27,362 nt of DNA from L227-5C sp038209275. Its GTDB lineage: Bacteria; Chloroflexota; Chloroflexia; Chloroheliales; Chloroheliaceae. The notes beneath the pieces were generated by a model. The model did no database searches. It worked only from the letters and a program-made list of their open reading frames with translations, and was not told the DNA's origin. The DNA is taken from NCBI GenBank assembly GCA_038209275.1, contig JBBQXW010000068.1, forward strand, positions 1-27,362. The letters run 5' to 3'. This document shows positions 1 to 5,684 of the stretch, piece after piece. The stretch's first letter is position 1. Each line of letters begins with the position of its first letter. The translations under genes were made by a program, and so were the position numbers.

Positions 1-558
1 CACAACCGCTTCTTCTGTAGGAGGGGGCTGCGCCCTCGATTGTTCCCCTTCCACTACTTCGGACAGGCGGGATTGCGCCCTCGATTGTCCCTGCGCCGCT
101 TCCTCAACCGCAGGCCAGCCACCCAACCGCGTCACCGTTCGCAAGCGCGGCGGCAAAGCTACCAGATTAGAAAGCGGACTAGCCACCTCCCCGGCAAAAG
201 CGCAAACCGCCAGCTCAACCCCAGCCAGCACCCAAATCTCATCAGGCACACGCCAGCGCGCTCCGTTCTTTTCCCGCCCGACCACCCGCAAGGCCGTTCG
301 CCATTCGGCTAAGTTTCTAGTTTCAAGTTCCTGGTTTCTAGTTGAATTTACAGAACTAGAAACTTGAAACCTGGAACTTGAAACTTCTCCCGCCGTTCGC
401 ACCAGCACCAGATAGCCATCCACCCGGCCTAATGGTCGCTGCCAGACCAACCCGACTTCAGCACTGCGCTCGTCCATTTCGGTCAAACGCAAATTATAGG
501 GAGCAGGCGGCAACCCCTCGCCCCGTTCCATCCGTTCATCCGCGCTGAAGTAACTCAT
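1..558 (-). CDS. FnIII-like domain protein, 3' part beyond left edge
   Basis: An open frame runs without a stop from an ATG at 556-558 to the window edge (186 codons seen). Residues about 17-56 read PPAPYNLRL...VGLVWQRPLGRVDGYLVLVR, which has the Pro-rich entry, core Trp and Tyr pattern of a fibronectin type III strand set. A further stretch about residues 83-145 could finish the domain. No signal peptide or membrane segment is visible. Residues about 57-83 (bases 312-388) come from a short dispersed repeat (GAAACTTGAAACCTGGAACT type), so the domain is interrupted by low-complexity Ser/Asn/Arg/Glu sequence. The Shine-Dalgarno is weak (GGGT about 11 bases upstream). It is last in a minus-strand series after the Hsp70-like and hydrolase-like genes. 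The FnIII call rests on pattern only. Function unknown. Confidence 0.55.
   Translation of the reverse strand, partial: MSYFSADERMERGEGLPPAPYNLRLTEMDERSAEVGLVWQRPLGRVDGYLVLVRTAGEVSSSRFQVSSSVNSTRNQELETRNLAEWRTALRVVGREKNGARWRVPDEIWVLAGVELAVCAFAGEVASPLSNLVALPPRLRTVTRLGGWPAVEEAAQGQSRAQSRLSEVVEGEQSRAQPPPTEEAVV
312..388. repeat. Short dispersed repeat cluster inside the FnIII-like gene
   Basis: Alternating copies of TTTCAAGTTCC/GGAACTTGAAA-type units in both orientations can fold back on themselves. The cluster keeps the reading frame of the surrounding gene. The same unit family occurs at 1572-1655. Confidence 0.7.
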
Positions 559-616
559 ATTTCTGTACCCAAAATAACTGAAGGTGGACATAATTGCGTC
601 GGTCAAAATCTGAGTT

Positions 617-689
617 CAGTAGGGGCGAATCGCATACCCCCGTTTGACCTGGCACAGCGCTCAAGGGCGTATGCGATTCGCCCCTACTG
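617..689. repeat. Palindromic dispersed repeat, copy A
   Basis: Perfect 21-bp arms (617-637 and 669-689) start CAGTAGGGGCGAATCGCATA. The spacer contains GTTTGACCTGGCACAGCG. It belongs to the same family as the copies at 3442-3518, 3749-4099 and 19203-19273. It lies between the FnIII-like and hydrolase-like genes and would form a stable hairpin in their transcript. Confidence 0.85.
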
Positions 690-749
690 CTAGACTAGAC
701 CGTACTTGTGAATTATGCTCAACCTTCAAAATTCAAAACTCAAAATTCT

Positions 750-1556
750 TTAGACTCGTAGCCCGCAAAAGTGAACCGCATCTTCAACCGAACGCAATAC
801 CTGACCGCCAATCATGGCCGTTACTTCGAGTGCAACGTTATGGTGTTCGCGCTGGACACTGAACGAAAGCGCATCGCTGATAGCGACAGTTTTAAAGCGG
901 ATGCTGGCTTCGCGGTTATCCGGGTCGCGGTAATCAGGAATACCATGGTGCATCAATTCCCAGACCCCACAGAAAAGCTCCTTAATAATGCTCCACCCGC
1001 CCAGGTTCATAATCCGAATATCCTCTGGCGCGACTCCATAACTTTCTTCGGCCTCCTGGCAAATTGCCGTGAGTGCCGGAATAAAGCCCGTGCCAAACAT
1101 ATTGTCATTTAGGCCCGGCGTGCGAACCACATGCGTCCGCCCGTTGCGGAGTTGTCGCCATTCCTCGGTGCGGCCCGTTCCTAAAAATCCTTCCAGGCCA
1201 CGCTCATCTACTTCGCCCGGCACGCAATGTCGCCCGAACTGGCCGAAATGCTCCGCCGTCATCGCGCTGCCATCATCGGGATGCTCATCATCTACATAAA
1301 GGACGTGGACAAACTCGCTGCCCTCTATCGGAGCGCCACCCTCGCCGCCGTGCGCCAGCAGCAGAAAATTCTCCAGGCTGTTCGGCAAACTAGCCGGGCC
1401 ACCCCCCAACAACCGCAAACTATTGTTATAGCCACAGTGCAGTTTGCAGGGCTTAAAACGCGGGTCTGCTCCCGGCAACGCACTGACAAAACTTCGCTGC
1501 ACGCACTGTGCAATCACCACCGTCACTTGCGGCGCATTATTCCTCACCAGGTTCAT
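750..1556 (-). CDS. Isochorismatase-like (cysteine-hydrolase fold) protein, possibly inactive
   Basis: A 268-residue protein. The ATG at 1554-1556 is preferred because AAAGGAGAT lies just upstream. A longer frame to 1604 would only add residues encoded by a dispersed repeat. The beginning, VTVVIAQCVQRSFV, resembles the first strand and loop of isochorismatase/nicotinamidase proteins. Residues about 90-125 (VHVLYVDDEHPDDG...FGRHCVPG) resemble the family's D-x-H-P...HC-x-x-G segment. The usual first-strand catalytic Asp is not evident, and no clear nucleophile Cys stands in the GVxTxxC context (here NLGGWSIIKELFCG), so it may be a pseudoenzyme or binding protein. It sits between the Hsp70-like and FnIII-like genes in the same direction. 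Family assignment is moderate; substrate unknown. Confidence 0.5.
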   Translation of the reverse strand: MNLVRNNAPQVTVVIAQCVQRSFVSALPGADPRFKPCKLHCGYNNSLRLLGGGPASLPNSLENFLLLAHGGEGGAPIEGSEFVHVLYVDDEHPDDGSAMTAEHFGQFGRHCVPGEVDERGLEGFLGTGRTEEWRQLRNGRTHVVRTPGLNDNMFGTGFIPALTAICQEAEESYGVAPEDIRIMNLGGWSIIKELFCGVWELMHHGIPDYRDPDNREASIRFKTVAISDALSFSVQREHHNVALEVTAMIGGQVLRSVEDAVHFCGLRV

Positions 1557-1571
1557 CGTTATCTCCTTTAA

Positions 1572-1655
1572 CTCAAGTTTCAAGTTCCAGGTTTCAGGTT
1601 TCAAGTTAAAGTCTGGGAGTTTAGAACTTGAAACCTGGAACTTGAAACCTGGAAC
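1572..1655. repeat. Short inverted/direct repeat cluster between two genes
   Basis: Repeated units of TCAAGTTCCAGGTTTCA, then their complements GAACTTGAAACCTGGAACTT, form an imperfect hairpin. It fills the gap between the Hsp70-like gene and the Shine-Dalgarno of the hydrolase-like gene. Same family as 312-388. Confidence 0.75.
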
Positions 1656-1661
1656 TGATTC

Positions 1662-3266
1662 CTACCAGCGCGTAAGCTGTTGACTAAGCCGATTGCGGGT
1701 GCCTTTTTCTTCGGCAATCAGGTTGAAGATGCCGTTTTCGTCAATTTCAAACGTGACCAGCACTTCCGATTTCGGGCGGGCGCGGATGTTGTTCAGCACC
1801 CACTTCCCCAGCGTCTCACACTCGTCCGGGTAAACTTTTGGCGTTAGATTGTTGCTGGTGACGCGCTTCTCGCCCCGATATTGCAAAACGTGTAGTTCGA
1901 GGCTGGTCTGATTAGGGAAACGGGTGTAATAGCGTCCCTGGCAGCGCAACGGCAAAGCGGCCTGACGGTCAATAATTACGCTCAACAACTGCTCGTCGCC
2001 GTTTTCTTCGGGTGGGCCGTCGCCAGTATGGACAAAAGCGGCAATGCCGAGCGGAAAAGGCGTGACATCGCGCACCCGCAAATGCTCGAACCCGGCATGA
2101 CCGACCAGCGCTGCCGCCTGTACCGCCGCGCCCATTGCCGCCAACCCCTGCGGTTCGTGGCAAATAAGTTCGTCCACATGCCGACCCAACGCCGCCGCTA
2201 CCACTCGTTGCACCGCCGGAATCTGACTCACGCCACCGACCAGCACCACCGCATCAATATCGTGCGATTGCAAACGGGCATCCCCCAGCGCCTGATGGCA
2301 CAATTCGCAAATGCGTAGTAAATAATCTTCGAGAGCCGTTTCAAACTCGCGCCGGGTTAGTTCGGTGTACAAATCATGTCCGAAACCCGCCCCGTGGTCG
2401 AGCGCCACCCGCGCCAAATCCTGCCCGCTCAATTGCTGCATGGTTTCTTCGGCGGCGTGCAACAAACCTAAACTGATGCTGCGGCTACTCACCAGGGCTT
2501 CGGCAAAGGCTGGCCCGCCGCCATCTTCGTAAAAGCGCCCGGCCAACACTTCCGCCAAGCGTCGCCCGAAATCGCGCCCGCCCAGGTGTGCATCGCCCGC
2601 CGTCGCCATCACTATTACTTCGCCGCCTGCGCTCAATTGCGCCACCGATACATCGGTTGTGCCGCCGCCCGCATCCACCACCACCACGTTCCCGGCCTGC
2701 ACTCGCCCCAAATGGTGCAAGGCCAGCAGCGCCGCAGTCGGTTGGTTCAAAATCTTCATTACCTGCACGCCCGCCGTTTCGAGGGCTTCGCGCACTGCTA
2801 CCCGGTAAAAATCTTCGGCACTGGCTGGCACGGTCAACACCACCTCGTAAATCGGCTGACCGCTCACTTGTTCCGCTTCCGCCAGCAGATGCAGTGCAAT
2901 CCGCGAATAAACTTCTTCCGGCGTTGCCATGCTGTAAAGCAAATTGAAACAAACCCGACCATCCCGCTCAAACACCTCGAACGGTGCATTCTCAATCAGT
3001 TTTGGCGATAAATCGCGCCAGCGCCCGATAAAACGAGTTACATCGGTAGCGCTATTCTCCCAGTTCGTCACCAAAAAGCGCCCCGGATAATAGCCGACCT
3101 CTGACCCGCCCAGCGTATAGCGCACTACCGCCGGTTGATGCACCTGACCATAGCTATCCGCCACCAGTTCCGGCGCAGATTCTCCGGCCCGCACCAGCGC
3201 CGCCCGCCCAAAACTCGTGCCTATATCTATTCCAACCGCCACAGGTGCTTGCCCAACCCTTGTCAT
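1662..3266 (-). CDS. Hsp70/DnaK-family ATPase, short form
   Basis: A 534-residue cytosolic ATPase of the Hsp70/actin fold. Visible nucleotide-binding motifs are phosphate-1 GIDIGTSFGRAAL (residues 12-24), phosphate-2 VVVDAGGGTTDVSVAQL (about 190) and adenosine motif VVLVGGVSQIPAVQRV (about 335), followed by EPQGLAAMGAAVQAA. The C-terminal part (about 390-534) has the beta-rich look of a substrate-binding domain but lacks a DnaK-length lid. DnaK is about 610-640 residues and ends in an acidic tail that is absent here. The ATG at 3264-3266 is chosen because AAGGAG ends 5 bases before it; a GTG at 3272 would overlap that site. No dnaJ or grpE is nearby, so this is a specialised Hsp70 rather than the housekeeping chaperone. 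It leads the hydrolase-like and FnIII-like genes. Confidence 0.88.
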   Translation of the reverse strand: MTRVGQAPVAVGIDIGTSFGRAALVRAGESAPELVADSYGQVHQPAVVRYTLGGSEVGYYPGRFLVTNWENSATDVTRFIGRWRDLSPKLIENAPFEVFERDGRVCFNLLYSMATPEEVYSRIALHLLAEAEQVSGQPIYEVVLTVPASAEDFYRVAVREALETAGVQVMKILNQPTAALLALHHLGRVQAGNVVVVDAGGGTTDVSVAQLSAGGEVIVMATAGDAHLGGRDFGRRLAEVLAGRFYEDGGGPAFAEALVSSRSISLGLLHAAEETMQQLSGQDLARVALDHGAGFGHDLYTELTRREFETALEDYLLRICELCHQALGDARLQSHDIDAVVLVGGVSQIPAVQRVVAAALGRHVDELICHEPQGLAAMGAAVQAAALVGHAGFEHLRVRDVTPFPLGIAAFVHTGDGPPEENGDEQLLSVIIDRQAALPLRCQGRYYTRFPNQTSLELHVLQYRGEKRVTSNNLTPKVYPDECETLGKWVLNNIRARPKSEVLVTFEIDENGIFNLIAEEKGTRNRLSQQLTRW

Positions 3267-3281
3267 AATCACTCCTTAAAA

Positions 3282-3311
3282 TCTATCCTGATAGGGGTTT
3301 GAAGGGTCAAA
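3282..3311 (-). promoter_or_regulatory. Promoter/operator-like motif upstream of the Hsp70-like gene
   Basis: On the minus strand TTGACC (3310-3305), a 17-bp gap and GATAGA (3287-3282) form a promoter-like pair. The -35 hexamer lies in the near-palindrome GGTTTGAAGGGTCAAA (3296-3311). The identical 16-mer with the same spacing occurs upstream of gltB. Transcription from here would start almost at the Shine-Dalgarno, so an operator role is equally possible. Confidence 0.4.
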
Positions 3312-3341
3312 TCCAATCTCAGTCTTCACAAGAATAGGTTT

Positions 3342-3607
3342 AGTGTGTTTAATACACTATCAAATAGCCCTAAAAAAGTGCCTGTCTCGCAAGGCAACCT
3401 GTTTTGAAAAATTTAATACTAGCTTTAATTCAAAAAAGAACTTTGGTAGGGGCGAATCGCATACGCCCTCTGGTCTTGCGTTAGGTCAAAAGGGCGTATG
3501 CAATTCGCCCCTACCAAAACGAAAATGGTGTTAAATTCAATTTCAGGAGGCGGATAATCCGCCTAGAGCGAAGCATTATCGCTTTTACTTAGTGTATATT
3601 ACACACT
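3342..3607. promoter_or_regulatory. Two AGTGT-N7-ACACT palindromes
   Basis: AGTGTGTTTAATACACT lies at 3342-3358 and AGTGTATATTACACACT at 3591-3607. Both have 5-bp arms and a 7-bp AT-rich centre, 249 bp apart upstream of the Hsp70-like gene. They look like a pair of regulator sites, but arms this short could occur by chance in AT-rich DNA. Confidence 0.3.
3442..3518. repeat. Palindromic dispersed repeat, copy B
   Basis: Arms of 28 bp (3442-3469 and 3491-3518) starting TTTGGTAGGGGCGAATCGCA are complementary with one mismatch. The spacer (TCTGGTCTTGCGTTAGGTCA) differs from that of copies A and D. Confidence 0.85.
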
Positions 3608-3671
3608 TATAATAGCGTAAGAATTTAATCTTGTCAATAGATTTTGAGACGTGTTTTCAAAATTCGTTTTA

Positions 3672-3712
3672 TCTCCGTGTTTCTCCGTGTCTCTCCGTGT
3701 CTCGGTGGTGAA
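3672..3712. repeat. CTCCGTGTCTCCGTG dispersed repeat, divergent copy
   Basis: Repeated CTCCGTGT units end in CGGTGGTGAA. It is related to the two identical 31-bp copies at 4482-4512 and 8063-8093. Confidence 0.7.
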
Positions 3713-3748
3713 CTAAGACAGTGTTAAAAATTAAGTTCCCTTTTTTCG

Positions 3749-4099
3749 TAGGGGCGAATCGCATACGCCCTTGAACGCTGTGCCAAATCAAACGGGCGAA
3801 TCGCATACGCCCGATACGCATCAAGCTAAGGATTTAAGCCTGAAATTGGTAGGCTAGTGCAGTCCGCCTGGGACTAAACTCCCAGGCTAAGTTGCTCAAG
3901 TAAGCTGAAGCTCACTAAAATATCGTGTGGTCTGCCTGAATTTCAGCCACCTTCAGACGGCTTGAGCTTTTTAGCCTGGGAGTTCGGCCCGTAGGGTTGC
4001 CCGGTGGGTAGTCCCAGGCGACCCTTACCACCGCGCTATTAGATCAGCCTCTTTTTTAGCTTGATGCGTATCGGGCGTATGCGATTCGCCCCTACCACC
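3749..4099. mobile_element. MITE-like composite element with 36-bp perfect inverted ends
   Basis: Bases 3794-3829 and 4056-4091 are perfect 36-bp inverted repeats (start GGGCGAATCGCATACGCCCG), delimiting a 298-bp non-coding unit. Inside are further nested inverted pairs: 3877-3900 with 3961-3984 (24 bp, three mismatches) and 3862-3876 with 4009-4023. A second copy of the outer motif (GTAGGGGCGAATCGCATACG) begins at 3749. There is no transposase frame and no clear target duplication. The nested structure suggests a non-autonomous element or a cruciform-forming repeat. Confidence 0.6.
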
Positions 4100-4129
4100 G
4101 CCGGAAGTTAATTCTTTATATTGCCTAAC

Positions 4130-5464
4130 TTAGCTTGCCACTCGCAAGCCGCCGATGCGTTCGCCTAGCACTTGCTCTAAAGCCAGTTCTAGACGGTCAA
4201 GCTCCCATTGTGAGAAAAGCGTTTTGTGCCATTCACGGGCAAATTTCAATTGAAACCAGGCACAATTTCCTTCATTCGCTCTTACCAGTTCGGCTTGCAG
4301 CAATATCTCTTGCTTGGCTTTGGTTAAATTGCCAAGCTGCGGTAACACGTCATGCCAGATACTATTTTCGGCTACCGTCGGCGCTTTCGGCTCATAATTT
4401 TCAACCTCATCCACAACCACTGCGCCAAGGTCACCTGTAAAACCACCAACTTCAACCGAAGTTGGTTTAATTTTTAAATTCTCCGTGTCTCCGTGTCTCC
4501 GTGGTGAATTTAAAACCTGTTGCGCTACATCCCTCTCTGGTGAAAGCAAGCCTTCCAGCACGGCGAAGAAATAGGGCATTCGGTTAGGCAAATCCGATTG
4601 GCTCCCGTTCGCCGCTAACCGCCGATGCTGAATAGTAGCACTGCTCTGCGTCTTTTGGCGGGCCTGATAAATTAGCTCAATAAATTTCGACTCAGTCAGC
4701 CCCGATTTATGCCACAGGTTCAACACGCGGCTGATATTTGGCAAGCTCAGAGCGGGATTATCACCAAATTCACGGGTCAGGTCGGTTATCAAGCGTCCAA
4801 GTGCGTCAGAGCCTTTGCGCTTGTTCGGGTTTTCTGCTTCCGAACGGTTTGAAGCTAACGCCAAACTGCTCTGGCGCTGCTGGCGAACAGCTTTTATTTC
4901 GATTGGTTTATTTGAATTAGAAACTTTATTATTACATGGCGGCAAAATTTGCACCGCTTTAGCCTTATCAACAGGCAAAATTTGCGTTGCTATCTCAGGC
5001 AAAATTTGCACCGCTTCTAATTTTTCCGGCTCAACAGGCAAAATTTGCCTTGCTTCCGTTTCTTCAGAGTTGACATAACTAACTGAATTGTCAGCCGCCC
5101 AATTTTTGTTGATGGCGTACCAACCACCCTCACCAGCTATATTTGCCGAAGCCGCCCGACCAGGCTTTACTTTAATAAGATAGCCCTTCTCGACTGCAAT
5201 TCGCACCGCCTGACCGACAGCTCGTTCGCTCAGATTGGTTCTTTCCGCCAGCCATTTGTAGGAAGCTTGCAACGCCTCTACCCGGCTACCGTCGCGCTCG
5301 GTGCGCCCGATAGTATTGCGGTTGATGTACAGCACTACCTTTAATACCGCTTCGCTCTCGTTGATTGCCACCTCATCTAAAATCCAGTTCGCCGTCATGG
5401 TAAAGCCAGAAGTGAAACCAGAATTGCACTTTTGCTCGGTTGCGCCAGCCTTATTTTCAGGCAT
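4130..5464 (-). CDS. Winged-helix replication-initiator-like protein with in-gene repeats
   Basis: 444 residues, with a good Shine-Dalgarno (GGGAGGA about 6 bases before the ATG). Residues about 25-100 (WILDEVAINESEAVLKVVLY...YKWLAERTNLSERAVGQAVR...KGYLI) form a winged-helix domain of the type at the N-terminus of phage O-like and plasmid replication proteins. Residues 140-175 carry QILP four times, each from the same 12 bases. A basic linker follows, then a helical region with DLPNRMPYFFAVLEGLL (about 291-307). PRRHGDTE (321-328) is encoded by an inserted dispersed repeat, and the next KPTSVEVGG by a 9-bp-arm hairpin (4446-4467). It is last in the series after a ParB gene. The initiator role is inferred from fold, repeats and context; a transcriptional regulator is the main alternative. 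Confidence 0.6.
   Translation of the reverse strand: MPENKAGATEQKCNSGFTSGFTMTANWILDEVAINESEAVLKVVLYINRNTIGRTERDGSRVEALQASYKWLAERTNLSERAVGQAVRIAVEKGYLIKVKPGRAASANIAGEGGWYAINKNWAADNSVSYVNSEETEARQILPVEPEKLEAVQILPEIATQILPVDKAKAVQILPPCNNKVSNSNKPIEIKAVRQQRQSSLALASNRSEAENPNKRKGSDALGRLITDLTREFGDNPALSLPNISRVLNLWHKSGLTESKFIELIYQARQKTQSSATIQHRRLAANGSQSDLPNRMPYFFAVLEGLLSPERDVAQQVLNSPRRHGDTENLKIKPTSVEVGGFTGDLGAVVVDEVENYEPKAPTVAENSIWHDVLPQLGNLTKAKQEILLQAELVRANEGNCAWFQLKFAREWHKTLFSQWELDRLELALEQVLGERIGGLRVAS
4482..4512. repeat. 31-bp CTCCGTG repeat inside the Rep-like gene
   Basis: Identical over 31 bp to 8063-8093 (starts CTCCGTGTCTCCGTG, ends GGTGAATTT). It is read in frame as PRRHGDTE in the Rep-like protein. 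Confidence 0.9.
4891..4935. other. AT-rich stretch beside the in-gene repeats (candidate unwinding region)
   Basis: Nine G/C in 45 bases (20%), against roughly half in the surrounding gene. It lies immediately downstream, in the coding direction, of the four direct repeats. This is where an origin's easily melted region would be expected. Confidence 0.45.
4941..5048. repeat. Four direct repeats (candidate iterons) inside the Rep-like gene
   Basis: GGCAAAATTTGC occurs at 4941, 4974, 4998 and 5037 with all 12 bases conserved. Flanks partly agree (ACCGC twice, then GTTGC and CTTGC; CA or TC before). Start-to-start distances are 33, 24 and 39 bp, all multiples of three. The coding strand reads CAA ATT TTG CC every time although Ile, Leu and Gln have other codons, while the linkers between copies differ. 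This suggests conservation of DNA or recent duplication. Confidence 0.6.
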
Positions 5465-5489
5465 AAAAATTCCTCCCGTTCTCTGGCGC

Positions 5490-5517
5490 TTGACATGGAG
5501 CTTTTAAGCGATATAAT
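5490..5517 (+). promoter_or_regulatory. Consensus sigma70-type promoter on the plus strand
   Basis: TTGACA (5490-5495), a 16-bp spacer and TATAAT (5512-5517). Both hexamers are perfect. It points away from the Rep-like gene, into the gap before parB, with an expected start near 5524. No plus-strand gene follows. Confidence 0.7.
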
Positions 5518-5523
5518 AAAGAA

Positions 5524-5625
5524 GGTAAAACAAAACCACCCTTCTTCGCCAAAAGCGTAGCAAGGCCATAAATGGACAATCGGAACAACCTTAATCGGTA
5601 GCCAGCCTGCGAGGTTGTTCTTTTT
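5524..5625 (+). ncRNA. Candidate antisense RNA in the rep leader
   Basis: About 100 nt predicted between the consensus promoter at 5490-5517 and the terminator at 5583-5625. The RNA would have a first hairpin (AAGAAGG at 5519-5525 with CCTTCTT at 5540-5546) that starts at the transcript's 5' edge, and a terminator hairpin with a 20-nt loop. It is complementary to the region upstream of the Rep-like gene, so any rep mRNA starting above 5625, including read-through from parB, would pair with it. This is the arrangement of plasmid counter-transcribed RNAs. A nine-codon frame (ATG at 5573) is present but runs into the terminator stem. Predicted from signals only. Confidence 0.5.
5583..5625 (+). 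terminator. Intrinsic terminator, plus strand
   Basis: GAACAACCT (5583-5591) pairs with AGGTTGTTC (5612-5620), 9 bp perfect with a 20-nt loop, followed by TTTTT (5621-5625). The T-run is only on the plus side, so it serves the small RNA and not parB. Confidence 0.7.
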
Positions 5626-5638
5626 GTTTGCGTTTAAT

Positions 5639-5676
5639 AGTTAGTTTTCAGTCTTCAGTCGTCAGTTTTCGGTTTA
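5639..5676. repeat. Short CAGTCTTCAGTCGTCAGTTTT repeat tract
   Basis: Imperfect heptad-like units (CAGTCTT, CAGTCGT, CAGTTTT) just beyond the parB stop. They resemble the degenerate heptads at 25046-25144 and 19384-19415. Confidence 0.5.
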
Positions 5677-5684
5677 ATTTCTTA

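Larger units (their letters stand above)
3267..4129. other. 863-bp gene-free, repeat-rich tract
   Basis: No credible gene is seen; the one 63-codon frame at 3343 is made largely of repeat. The tract holds the promoter-like motif, two AGTGT palindromes, repeat copy B, a small palindrome AGGCGGATAATCCGCCT (3548-3564), a CTCCGTG repeat and the large inverted-repeat element at 3749-4099. It separates the Hsp70 cluster from the replicon-like module. Confidence 0.7.

Noticed and set aside
40..312. 90-codon plus frame at the left edge
   Set aside because: Lies opposite a longer minus frame with an FnIII-like pattern and is Arg/Pro-rich as shadow frames are.
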